Positions 1 to 6,589 of a stretch of DNA of 8,795 nucleotides are shown piece by piece. Origin of the DNA: Bordetella parapertussis (lineage in GTDB: Bacteria; Pseudomonadota; Gammaproteobacteria; Burkholderiales; SG8-39). Below the pieces are notes generated by a model, which saw only the letters and a list, made by a program, of their open reading frames with translations, ran no database searches and was not told where the DNA came from. The stretch spans positions 1-8,795 of the forward strand of contig CAMBSA010000044.1 in NCBI GenBank assembly GCA_945869935.1, given 5' to 3'. The position numbers and the translations under genes were made by a program. The stretch's first letter is position 1. Each line of letters opens with the position of its first letter.

Positions 1-1
1 A

Positions 2-181
2 GCGTGCCTCGGAGCAGTCCGCGAGCACTGTCTGAGGGAGCGAAGCGACCGAGTTGCACAGCGGCCGAGGCACGCGAGCATCGCAGGGCAGTCGCCGCAG
101 GCGACCGGCCCCTCCGGGGTCGCCTTTTCTTTGGCTACTTTCTTTTGGCGAAGCAAAAGAAAGTAAGGCGCCCGAAGGGCG
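2..181. repeat. Structured intergenic repeat with nested inverted repeats
   Basis: This gene-free stretch is packed with perfect inverted repeats. An 11-bp pair lies at 2-12 and 65-75. A 6-bp stem with a 3-base loop is at 91-96/100-105, and another 6-bp pair is at 101-106/118-123. A 12-bp stem lies at 136-147/154-165 with loop GCGAAG, flanked by a 6-bp pair at 121-126/165-170. A 5-bp stem is at 169-173/177-181. The core around the 12-bp stem, TACTTTCTTTTG then CAAAAGAAAGTA, resembles an intergenic element that I recall recurring in many beta- and gammaproteobacterial genomes, where it is often mistaken for short ORFs. The lower base complexity and AT-rich core differ from the neighbouring genes. 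It lies 3' of the minus-strand hydrolase, so it may end or stabilise that transcript. Copy number cannot be judged from one window. Confidence 0.6.
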
Positions 182-188
182 AAACGAT

Positions 189-214
189 CTCGGGAAAACC
201 AAATCGCGCCCGAG
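189..214 (-). terminator. Possible hairpin just downstream of the hydrolase gene
   Basis: A 6-bp inverted repeat, CTCGGG at 189-194 and CCCGAG at 209-214, starts 12 bases after the final TAG of the hydrolase frame. On the minus strand the 14-base loop contains a short T-run, but the stem is followed only by ATCGTTTCG, so there is no proper T-tract. It may act as a weak terminator or 3'-end stabiliser together with the larger repeat beyond it. Confidence 0.25.
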
Positions 215-225
215 CAAACGACACA

Positions 226-1383
226 CTACGATGTACTCCCCATCACCTCAGCCACCCAATCCGCGATGTAGTCGACGCTGACATCGAAGTTGTCGACGCT
301 GCAATGCTCCACGCCGCCTTCGGCCGCAGTGTGGATGTGCAGGTCGCGTCGCGGGCTGTTGATGCATTCGGCGAGCGTGCGGTCCGCCTGCTCGCGCGGG
401 AGCTGGCGGTCGTTCTCGCCCTACACGATGAGAATCGGGCAGCGTACCCGGTCGAGCAGGCCGGCGAGCGTGTAGCGATCGGTCATCGCGAGGCACTCCT
501 CGACCGTGTCCTTTCCGAACACCCACTTCAGGTGCTCGGCATAGTGCGACACCGATCGCTGCGTGCCGGTACCCGCAAAGCGCGCCCGCTGGATCGGTCC
601 CCAGTCGTAGAGCGCGCCCCACGCGACCGCGCAGGCCCAGCGCGAATCGAAGGCGGCGGCACGCGGCGAGTAATAGCCGCCTAGGCTCACCGCCATCATC
701 CCGATGCGCTTTGCATCCACTCCAGGCAGGGCTGACGCAAAATCGAAAGCAACGCTCGCGGGCTTTTCGATCTCGGGCGATGCCTTCATCCCGTGCAGGC
801 GAAGCGCCTCGCCCACGCCCGGGTGATCGACGATCAGGGTGGACACCCCGCGTCGTGCGAGTTCGGCCGGGACACCGATCAGATACATCAGCTCCTTGGT
901 ACCGTCGAGACCGTCGAAATGCACCATGCAGGGCGCCGGCCCGCTCGCGCCTTGCGCACGCGTGTAGAGCGCCGGCATGACCTTGCCCTCGTAGGGAATG
1001 ACGACCCGTTCGCAGTTCTCGCCGCGGAACGCTATGAATTTCCCGAAGCACTCGAGGGTCCGCGAGTACGCGGCAATACGATCGGCATGCCCGGGGAGAT
1101 GCAGGCGCTCGGCGGTGAACCAGTAAGCGGTGGCGCGCTTGTACTTGCGTCCTGCCGACAGCAGGCGCCCCGCCGCTTCGTCCGCCCGCGCGCTCGCTTC
1201 GACGCGCTCGGCGAGCCTGCGCCAGGAGGCGAAGAATTCATCCGTCGCGCCCGGATCGCTGCGCCTTGCCGCCTCCACCAGCGGCCGGCAGGCCTCGTCG
1301 ATGTCGGAGATGTTGCCCCCGGCGGCAAAGCCCATCAGCGCCGCCATGCTCCAGGGATAGTTGCTCGGAAAGTATTCGAACAT
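226..1383 (-). pseudogene. Alpha/beta hydrolase gene interrupted by an in-frame amber stop
   Basis: The frame encodes an alpha/beta hydrolase of the esterase/acyl-peptidase type related to FrsA and 2,6-dihydroxypseudooxynicotine hydrolase. It has a long helical N-terminal region (about residues 1-125), then a hydrolase core. The nucleophile elbow AVSLGG places Ser233. Translation stops after residue 320 at TAG (421-423), right after the strand PILIV. The same frame then continues with no further stop for 64 codons to a second TAG at 226-228. This continuation reads GENDRQLP (Asp325) and later GGVEHCSVDN (His360), which are exactly the missing acid and base of the Ser-Asp-His triad. The restored protein would be 385 residues, normal for the family; the 320-residue product should be inactive. 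The ATG at 1383 lies 33 bases after the Bug gene, with a weak GGAA upstream, suggesting one operon. It may be a recent nonsense mutation, a sequencing error, or less likely readthrough. The substrate is unknown. Confidence 0.85.
421..423 (-). other. Internal TAG codon in the hydrolase frame
   Basis: The amber codon falls directly between the beta-strand PILIV and the turn GENDRQ, where relatives usually carry a His, Tyr or similar residue. TAC (Tyr) and CAG (Gln) are each one substitution away. The sequence on both sides is in the same frame, so this is a substitution, not an indel. Confidence 0.85.
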
Positions 1384-1416
1384 GATCGTCGTTCCGTTGT
1401 GCGCGTCGGAACCGGC

Positions 1417-2385
1417 TTACTGCTGCGCCCTGATTCCGGTTTCCCTGAGTATGCGTTCCCAGCGCGGCATGTCACGCTTCATGTAGTCGGCGAGGTAGTC
1501 GGGGCTGCCCTGCACCGGTTCGATGCCCACGCCAAGCGTCCTGTCCTGGAACTCCTTCGACGCCACCGCCTGGTTGATGATGCCGTTCAGCTTGCGAACG
1601 ATCGGCTCGGCGAGTCCCGCAGGCGCGAAAATGCCCTGCCAGATCTCGCCCTCCACGCTCGGGAATCCGGCTTCGGCAAAGGTAGGGACGTCCGGCAGTA
1701 CCGGGGACCGCTTCGCACCCGTCACCGCGAGCGGGCGCATCTTGCCCGCCTGCACATGGGCGCGCGCGGTGCCCGGCGTGTCGAAGCTCATCTGGATCTC
1801 GCCCGTCATCAATGCCAGTTGCAGCGCCGCCGGCCCCTTGTAGGGAACGTGAACCACCTTGATCCCCGCCGCAGCAAGAAAGATTTCGGTGCCAAGCTGC
1901 GGCGCGCTACCAAGGCCAGCGCTGCCGTAGTTGAGCCTGCCCTGCCGCTCCTTCGCGATCGCGACGAACTCCGCCACGGTCTTCGCCGGGAAATCCGGAT
2001 TCACCACCATGAGAAACGGATACCGGGCGGTTGGCGCAATCGGCGTGAAATCGCGCACCGGATCGTAGGGTTTCGGATCCACCATCAGCGGCGCGACGAT
2101 ATGACTCGAATTCGAGGCGTAGACCAGCGTGTAGCCGTCCGGCGCGCTCTTGGCCACGATTCCGGTGCCGATGATCCCGGTCGCGCCGGGGCGGTAATCC
2201 GGGACCAGCGGCTGGCCGGTAATCTCGAAGAACTTCTGTCCGATGATCCGGATGAAGATCTCACCGGTGCCGCCCGGCGGGAACGGCAGGACGATGCGAA
2301 CCGGCCGATTCGGATAGTCCTGCTGCGCAGGGGCGAGAATCGGCGTGAGAGACAGGAAGAGCAGAACAAGAATCCGGCAAAGCAC
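1417..2385 (-). CDS. Bug-family (TctC-like) periplasmic substrate-binding protein
   Basis: This is a periplasmic binding protein of the Bug family, which captures small carboxylates or related metabolites, classically for tripartite tricarboxylate transporters. The GTG start at 2385 is chosen because AGGAG lies 7 bases upstream (2393-2397). It also gives a clean signal peptide: Arg4, a hydrophobic stretch at 5-17, and probable cleavage after APA at residue 20. The 322-residue length is typical. Family signatures are present: YPNRPVRIVLPFPPGG (24-39), VVHVPYKGP (177-185), the ligand-pocket region SFDTP with Asp202, RPLAVTG and LPDVPTFAEAGFP (about 217-242), and WQGIFAPAG (249-257). A longer version from GTG at 2433 would bury the signal peptide behind 16 extra residues and has no clear ribosome site. 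No TctA/TctB membrane partner is in the window, as is common for Bug proteins. The next gene downstream is the broken hydrolase. The ligand is not predictable. Confidence 0.93.
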   Translation of the reverse strand: MLCRILVLLFLSLTPILAPAQQDYPNRPVRIVLPFPPGGTGEIFIRIIGQKFFEITGQPLVPDYRPGATGIIGTGIVAKSAPDGYTLVYASNSSHIVAPLMVDPKPYDPVRDFTPIAPTARYPFLMVVNPDFPAKTVAEFVAIAKERQGRLNYGSAGLGSAPQLGTEIFLAAAGIKVVHVPYKGPAALQLALMTGEIQMSFDTPGTARAHVQAGKMRPLAVTGAKRSPVLPDVPTFAEAGFPSVEGEIWQGIFAPAGLAEPIVRKLNGIINQAVASKEFQDRTLGVGIEPVQGSPDYLADYMKRDMPRWERILRETGIRAQQ

Positions 2386-2392
2386 GGGAGCG

Positions 2393-2397
2393 CTCCT
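2393..2397 (-). promoter_or_regulatory. Shine-Dalgarno AGGAG that fixes the Bug start
   Basis: The minus strand carries AGGAG 7 bases before the GTG at 2383-2385. This supports the short 322-residue form with an intact signal peptide over the longer reading. Confidence 0.7.
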
Positions 2398-2462
2398 GAG
2401 ATGTACGCAGTGTTGGTTCACGACATGATCCACCGATGGTACCGCAGGAAAAACATGGAGAC

Positions 2463-2497
2463 TCCCGCGTGCCCGACCCGCACCCGAAGGCGCGGGA
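2463..2497 (-). terminator. Possible stem-loop and G-quadruplex motif after egtD
   Basis: Seven bases downstream of the egtD stop, the minus strand has a 7-bp perfect inverted repeat (TCCCGCG at 2491-2497 and CGCGGGA at 2463-2469) with a 21-base loop. A run of five T's follows 9 bases later (2449-2453), too far away for a classic intrinsic terminator. The same stretch carries four GGG runs on the minus strand (complement of 2464-2466, 2472-2474, 2477-2479 and 2483-2485) with loops of 5, 2 and 3 bases, which fits the standard G-quadruplex pattern. It may mark the 3' end of the pbpG-egtD transcript and separate it from the Bug gene. Confidence 0.35.
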
Positions 2498-2503
2498 TAC
2501 CAA

Positions 2504-3490
2504 TCAGATAGCCATCATCCCGAACACCGCGAACATTCCCCGCTCATCCGACCAGGTGTGATCGCAGGAAAACCCCGCGGATTTCGCCATCGCCGCAAAT
2601 TCATCGACCGAGTACTTGCAGGAAATTTCCGTGTGAATCGTCTCGCCCGGTGCGAAATCGAAGCGCTGCCCCGCGATGCGGGTGAACTGCGCAAAACGAC
2701 TGACGAGGTGCATTTCGATGCGCCCCTGCGCCTCATCGTAGAAGGCCTTGTGGCCCCAGCGGGGCACCTGGAAATCTGCACCGAGCTCGCGATTGATGCG
2801 GGTGAGCAGGTTGATATTGAATTTCGCGGTGACGCCCGCCGCGTCGTCGTACGCGGCGTCGAGCGTGGGCTTGTCCTTCTTGAGGTCCACGCCGATCACC
2901 AGCAGCCCGCCCGAGCCGACCATGCGCCGCGCGCGTCGCAGAAATTCGTACGCCTCCTCGGGCGTGAAGTTGCCGATGGACGAGCCGGGGAAATAGGCGA
3001 CCTTCTTGCGTATCGGAAGCACGAATTCGGGCAACACAAGGTGCCGTGAATAGTCGGCGGTTATGCCCGCGATGTTGAGCAGCGGGAAGCGCTTCGTGAG
3101 ATCGGCCGCCGCCGCCTGCATGGTGTCGCCGTCGATCTCGATCGGCATGTACAGGAGCGGCTTCACATGCTCGATCAGCAGCCGCGTCTTCACGCCCGCG
3201 CCGCTGCCGAACTCCATGAGTTGCACCGCAGGCCCGACGAACTGCGCGATCTCGCCGATGTTGGCGTTCATGATCGCCATCTCGGTGCGCGTGGGGTAGT
3301 ACTCCGGCAGCTCGCAGATACGCTCGAACAACTGCGATCCTGCGGCGTCGTAGAAGTATTTCGGCGGAATCGTCTTTTGCGCGCGCGACAGCCCCAGCAG
3401 GACGTCTTCGAGGAAGGTGCGGCGTTCAGGCAGGAGGTCGTAGAAGCGGACTATTCCCTGCTGCTGCTCGACGGCGGCGGGAACCGCCAT
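2504..3490 (-). CDS. egtD: L-histidine N-alpha-methyltransferase (hercynine synthase)
   Basis: EgtD transfers three methyl groups from SAM to the alpha-amino group of histidine, giving hercynine, the first intermediate of ergothioneine; it is cytosolic. The 328-residue length matches the family (about 320). Recognisable blocks are KYFYDAAGSQLFERICELPEYYPTRTE (44-70, split here: the LPEYYP turn is 61-66), the SAM-binding EFGSGAGVKT (93-102), FPGSSIGNFTP (168-177), AAYDDAAGVTAKFN (212-225) and TEISCKYS (287-294). By comparison with the mycobacterial enzyme, the histidine pocket would be Tyr64, Asn174, Tyr214, Glu288 and Ser290, all present. The ATG at 3490 lies 5 bases after the TGA of the upstream endopeptidase gene, with no clear ribosome site, so translational coupling is likely. 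An upstream extension of the frame to 3793 only overlaps that gene and looks like shadow sequence. No egtB or other ergothioneine gene is adjacent. Confidence 0.95.
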   Translation of the reverse strand: MAVPAAVEQQQGIVRFYDLLPERRTFLEDVLLGLSRAQKTIPPKYFYDAAGSQLFERICELPEYYPTRTEMAIMNANIGEIAQFVGPAVQLMEFGSGAGVKTRLLIEHVKPLLYMPIEIDGDTMQAAAADLTKRFPLLNIAGITADYSRHLVLPEFVLPIRKKVAYFPGSSIGNFTPEEAYEFLRRARRMVGSGGLLVIGVDLKKDKPTLDAAYDDAAGVTAKFNINLLTRINRELGADFQVPRWGHKAFYDEAQGRIEMHLVSRFAQFTRIAGQRFDFAPGETIHTEISCKYSVDEFAAMAKSAGFSCDHTWSDERGMFAVFGMMAI

Positions 3491-3495
3491 GGCGT

Positions 3496-4485
3496 TCAGG
3501 CGGCGCGGTCGCGGCCGGTAGCGCGGGGCGACTGGTGCGTCACCTGCGATCGCGTCTTCGACACCTTCGGTGCATTCGTCAGTTGGGAGCGCTTCGCCTT
3601 GGGCGCATGCGTAAGCTGCGAGCGAATCTTCGCCTTGCGTATCGTGGGGGCAACCGGTTCGTCGATTCCCGCAGCGACTTCGAGCCAGCGACGGATGCGC
3701 GCGGCGTCCGCGGTTCGCGTCTGCTTGCCCCAGGAATCGAGCAGGACGATGACAACCGTCCGCCCGGCCAATCGCGCCTGCATGACAAGGCACCGGCCGG
3801 CTTCGTTGATGAAACCGGTCTTGGATACGCCGATGTCCCAGCCGCGCGCATTCACCAGGCCGTTGGTGTTTCGGAACTGCAGCGGGCGCCCGCCCGCGAC
3901 GACATCGTGTCCGGACGCGGTCGAGTATTCGCGGATCTGGTAGTACTGATGCGCAGCACGAACCAGGGTGGCGAGGTCTTCCGCCGTGGAGACGTTGCTG
4001 CTCGACAGGCCGGTGGAATCGGAGTAGCGCGTGCCGCGCATGCTGAGTTCGGCCGCCTTCTCGTTCATTGCGCGCACGAAGGCTTCGCGACCGCCGGGAT
4101 AGGCGCGCGAGAGCGCCGAGGCGGCGCGATTCTCGGAGGCCATGAGCGCGAGGCGCAGCATGTCGTCACGGGTGAGCGTGACGCCGACCTTGAGGCGCGA
4201 ATGCGATCCGCGCAACCAGTCCACATCGTCCTCGGTGACGGTGATCTCTTCGGCGGGGTCAAGCTTCGCGTCAAGAACCACGATCGCGGTCATGAGTTTG
4301 GTGATCGAGGCGATAGGCAGCACGGCCTGCGAGTTCTTGCCGTAGAGCACTTCGCCCGATTGCTGATCGAGAACAATCGCCGCGCTGGACTTGAGTCCCG
4401 GGCCCGCGGGGGCTGCGGTTGCCCGATGCGCGCCGAACACGGCGAACATCGCGATCATGACGGTCAATGCAATTTTCCTGCGCAA
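3496..4485 (-). CDS. pbpG: D-alanyl-D-alanine endopeptidase (PBP7/PbpG-like)
   Basis: This is a low-molecular-weight penicillin-binding protein of the peptidase S11 family, expected to cleave DD-crosslinks in periplasmic peptidoglycan. The three active-site motifs are present: SITK at 60-63 (Ser60 nucleophile), SEN at 117-119 and KTG at 222-224. The TTG start at 4485 is preferred: AGGAG sits 7 bases upstream (4493-4497), and it yields a standard signal peptide, RRK then a hydrophobic run at 5-18, with cleavage near ATA-AP (residue 25). The frame is open to 4581, but that extension has no Sec-like features. The 329-residue protein ends in an unusual basic tail (about 282-329) with three copies of an RSQ(L/V)T(H/N) unit. 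egtD follows after 5 bases, so the two genes form an operon. A plausible promoter lies at 4550-4578. A D,D-carboxypeptidase role cannot be excluded, but the overall sequence fits PBP7 better than DacA. Confidence 0.92.
   Translation of the reverse strand: MRRKIALTVMIAMFAVFGAHRATAAPAGPGLKSSAAIVLDQQSGEVLYGKNSQAVLPIASITKLMTAIVVLDAKLDPAEEITVTEDDVDWLRGSHSRLKVGVTLTRDDMLRLALMASENRAASALSRAYPGGREAFVRAMNEKAAELSMRGTRYSDSTGLSSSNVSTAEDLATLVRAAHQYYQIREYSTASGHDVVAGGRPLQFRNTNGLVNARGWDIGVSKTGFINEAGRCLVMQARLAGRTVVIVLLDSWGKQTRTADAARIRRWLEVAAGIDEPVAPTIRKAKIRSQLTHAPKAKRSQLTNAPKVSKTRSQVTHQSPRATGRDRAA
3526..3624 (-). repeat. Degenerate tandem repeat encoding the basic tail of PbpG
   Basis: Residues 288-320 of the endopeptidase read as three diverged units that start RSQLTHAPK, RSQLTNAPK and RSQVTHQSP, spaced 11 and 13 residues apart. 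The DNA shows matching imperfect repeats. The tail is rich in Lys and Arg and has no hydrophobic core, so it is probably disordered. Confidence 0.6.
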
Positions 4486-4492
4486 GGTTCGG

Positions 4493-4497
4493 CTCCT
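4493..4497 (-). promoter_or_regulatory. Shine-Dalgarno AGGAG that fixes the pbpG TTG start
   Basis: AGGAG on the minus strand lies 7 bases before the TTG at 4483-4485, the same geometry as in the Bug gene. It supports a TTG start placed right at the signal peptide. Confidence 0.65.
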
Positions 4498-4549
4498 GAA
4501 TCCCGTGGGTCCGCCCTGAGGTGAACCGCAGCTACTGAATGATGGGTTG

Positions 4550-4578
4550 AGTTTAGCCTCGCACCCCTGTATTTGCAA
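4550..4578 (-). promoter_or_regulatory. Putative sigma70 promoter for pbpG-egtD
   Basis: On the minus strand, TTGCAA (4573-4578) is separated by 17 bases from TAAACT (4550-4555). Each box matches the consensus at 4 of 6 positions and the spacing is optimal. It lies about 65 bases upstream of the TTG start of pbpG, in the 168-base spacer after atmA. The local sequence is more AT-rich than the genes around it. Confidence 0.5.
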
Positions 4579-4653
4579 CAAAAATAAGGAGATAGCGCAT
4601 TACTTTCACCTGCCTTGCGAAGATGCGCCGCGTCGCAGCCATATTCGCACCAT

Positions 4654-6489
4654 TCAGCCCACCGGGGCGACTTCTTTTTGCTGCTGCTCCTGTTGCTGCA
4701 AGGCCCACATCTGGGCATAGGCGCCGTTTGCGGCGATCAGTTCGTCGTGCGTGCCCCGCTCCTCGATTCGTCCCGCGTCCATCACCAGAATCTGGTCGGC
4801 ATCCATGATGGTGGAAAGGCGGTGCGCGATCACCAGCGTGGTGTGGCCCTGCGCAATGCGGTCAAGCTCGTCCTGGATCGCCTTCTCGGTTTCCGAGTCG
4901 AGCGCGGAAGTGGCTTCATCGAATATCAGTATCGGCGGGTTCTTCAGAATCGCCCGCGCGATCGCCACCCGCTGCTTTTCACCTCCGGAGAGTTTCAGGC
5001 CGCGCTCCCCGACGCGCGACTCGTACCTGTCGGGCATGCTTTCGATGAAATCGTGAATATGGGCCGCACGCGCCGCCTCGATCACCTCTTCCGGCGGCGC
5101 CGACGTCCGCCCGTACTGGATGTTGTAGAGCACCGTGTCGTTGAACAGCACCGTGTCCTGCGGCACGATGCCGATTGCCGAACGCAGGCTTCCCTGGCGA
5201 AGCGACCGGATATCCTGGCCGTTCACCGAAATCCGCCCGTCTGACACATCGTAGAAACGGTAAAGCAGCCGCGCGAGGGTGGATTTGCCCGACCCCGAAT
5301 GCCCGACCACAGCCACCTTGCTGCCGGCGGGAATCTCGAACGAGACATCAAACAGGATTTGCCGCTTCGGGTCGTAGCTGAAATTCACGTGATCGAATCG
5401 CACCGACGCCGGACCGGGCCTGACTTCCGCGGCACCGGAGGAATCCTGGATTTCGCGGTTTTCCTCGAGTAGCCGGAACATCCGGTTCATGTCGATCAAC
5501 GACTGCTTGATCTCGCGGTACACCATGCCAAGGAAGTTCAGCGGAATGTACAGCTGAATGAGAAGCGCGTTCACCAGAACGAGGTCGCCGAGCGTAAGCG
5601 CGCCGCTCACCACGCCCTCGGCGGCAAGATACATCAGTGCGGTCACCGCGAAGGCGATGATCACGCTCTGGCCGATATTGAGCAGGCCAAGCGAGGCTTC
5701 GGTCTTCACCGCCGCAGACTCGTATCGGCGAAGGCTGTCGTCGTAGCGACCCGCCTCGAACTCCTCGTTGTTGAAGTACTTGACCGTCTCGTAGTTGAGC
5801 AGGCTGTCGATCGCCCGGGTATTGGCCTTCGAGTCGAGCTCGTTCGCGCGACGGCGGATGTCGCTGCGCCACTCGGTGACCCAGATCGTGAAGCCGATAT
5901 AGACCACCACAGCCGAAAAAGTCACCGCGGGGAAGCGCCAGTCGAAGCGCGACAAGAGCACCCACGCCACCAGCATGAACTCGAGGATCACCGGAATGAT
6001 CGAGAACAGCATGTAGGAAAGCATGGTCGAGACGCCGCGCGTGCCGCGTTCGATGTCGCGCGACACCCCGCCCGTCTGACGCTCGAGGTGAAAACGCAGC
6101 GACAGGGCGTGCAAGTGCCGGAAGACCGTGAGGGCGATCCGCCGGATCGCGCGCTGGGTGACACGCACGAACACCATATCGCGCAACTCGGCGAACAGCG
6201 TGGTCGAAAATCGCAACGCCCCGTAAGCAAACAGCAAGGAAAGAGGGATCGCGAGCGCCGCCTTTTGCGGGTCGAGCGAGTCGACAATGTCTTTCAGGAC
6301 GAGCGGAACCGTGACATTGGCGAGCTTCGCCCCGACAAGGAATATCAGCGCGATCGCCACGCGAACCCGGTACTCCCAGATGTAGGGAAGCAACAGCCCC
6401 ACCACCCGCCATTCGTTGCGCCGGGGACCTTGCGCATCCTTGGCGGCGGGCGAAGCCGCCAGTGCGGCGGAACGGTGATCGTGAGCCAT
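4654..6489 (-). CDS. atmA: Atm1/HMT1-type ABC exporter, fused permease and ATPase
   Basis: A half-transporter of the Atm1 (ABCB7/HMT1) family in the inner membrane; bacterial members export glutathione derivatives, metal-glutathione complexes or persulfide species and act as homodimers. The 611 residues begin with a six-helix membrane domain (about 28-325). It includes the Atm1 hallmark NYETVKYFNNEEFEAGRYD (232-250), which in known structures helps form the glutathione site. The ATPase domain follows: Walker A GHSGSGKST (396-404), Q-loop Gln444, signature LSGGEKQR (500-507), Walker B ILIFDE (520-525) and H-loop His556. The C-terminus is rich in glutamine (598-604). The ATG at 6489 has no ribosome site, but TAAACT lies 6 bases upstream, so a leaderless transcript is possible. 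fadE is divergent. Downstream, a 6-bp inverted repeat (4616-4621/4644-4649) with a 22-base loop and no T-tract may mark the 3' end. An MsbA-like role is less likely because of the Atm1-specific motif. Confidence 0.94.
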   Translation of the reverse strand: MAHDHRSAALAASPAAKDAQGPRRNEWRVVGLLLPYIWEYRVRVAIALIFLVGAKLANVTVPLVLKDIVDSLDPQKAALAIPLSLLFAYGALRFSTTLFAELRDMVFVRVTQRAIRRIALTVFRHLHALSLRFHLERQTGGVSRDIERGTRGVSTMLSYMLFSIIPVILEFMLVAWVLLSRFDWRFPAVTFSAVVVYIGFTIWVTEWRSDIRRRANELDSKANTRAIDSLLNYETVKYFNNEEFEAGRYDDSLRRYESAAVKTEASLGLLNIGQSVIIAFAVTALMYLAAEGVVSGALTLGDLVLVNALLIQLYIPLNFLGMVYREIKQSLIDMNRMFRLLEENREIQDSSGAAEVRPGPASVRFDHVNFSYDPKRQILFDVSFEIPAGSKVAVVGHSGSGKSTLARLLYRFYDVSDGRISVNGQDIRSLRQGSLRSAIGIVPQDTVLFNDTVLYNIQYGRTSAPPEEVIEAARAAHIHDFIESMPDRYESRVGERGLKLSGGEKQRVAIARAILKNPPILIFDEATSALDSETEKAIQDELDRIAQGHTTLVIAHRLSTIMDADQILVMDAGRIEERGTHDELIAANGAYAQMWALQQQEQQQKEVAPVG

Positions 6490-6495
6490 GTGCGG

Positions 6496-6501
6496 AGTTT
6501 A
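6496..6501 (-). promoter_or_regulatory. Possible -10 box placed for a leaderless atmA transcript
   Basis: TAAACT on the minus strand ends 6 bases before the A of the atmA ATG, so transcription could begin at or next to the start codon. The -35 position (GCGGCT at 6519-6524) is poor. The same TAAACTC string is the proposed -10 of pbpG. Confidence 0.25.
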
Positions 6502-6589
6502 ACGGATGCACCCAGTGCAGCCGCGACCGAATAGATGAAGGCGTCGCGGGTTGGCAGGAACGGGGGGTGAACCCGTCGCTGTTCCTTGC

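Noticed and set aside
421..423. Pyrrolysine or genome-wide amber reassignment
   Set aside because: The same frame ends naturally with TAG at 226-228, no pyrrolysine genes are seen, and the position is not a methylamine methyltransferase active site.
4..684. 226-codon plus-strand frame covering the left-edge repeat
   Set aside because: Its first part translates the hairpin repeat and the rest is antisense to the hydrolase. Such frames are typical false predictions over this kind of element.
248..1051. 267-codon minus-strand frame overlapping the hydrolase
   Set aside because: It was considered as a frameshifted continuation of the hydrolase, but the conserved C-terminal motifs continue in the original frame after the TAG, so no frameshift is needed.
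1391..1412. GTTCCG/CGGAAC inverted repeat between the Bug gene and the hydrolase
   Set aside because: A 6-bp stem with a 10-base loop and no T-tract is too weak to call a terminator, and the short gap favours co-transcription.
793..2511. 572-codon open frame on the plus strand
   Set aside because: It lies antisense to the Bug and hydrolase genes, is very rich in Arg, His and Gly as expected of a high-GC shadow frame, and shows no domain; both opposite-strand genes have clear family motifs.
3491..3793. 101-residue upstream extension of EgtD
   Set aside because: It overlaps the 3' part of pbpG in another frame and has no family similarity. EgtD homology begins right after the ATG at 3490.
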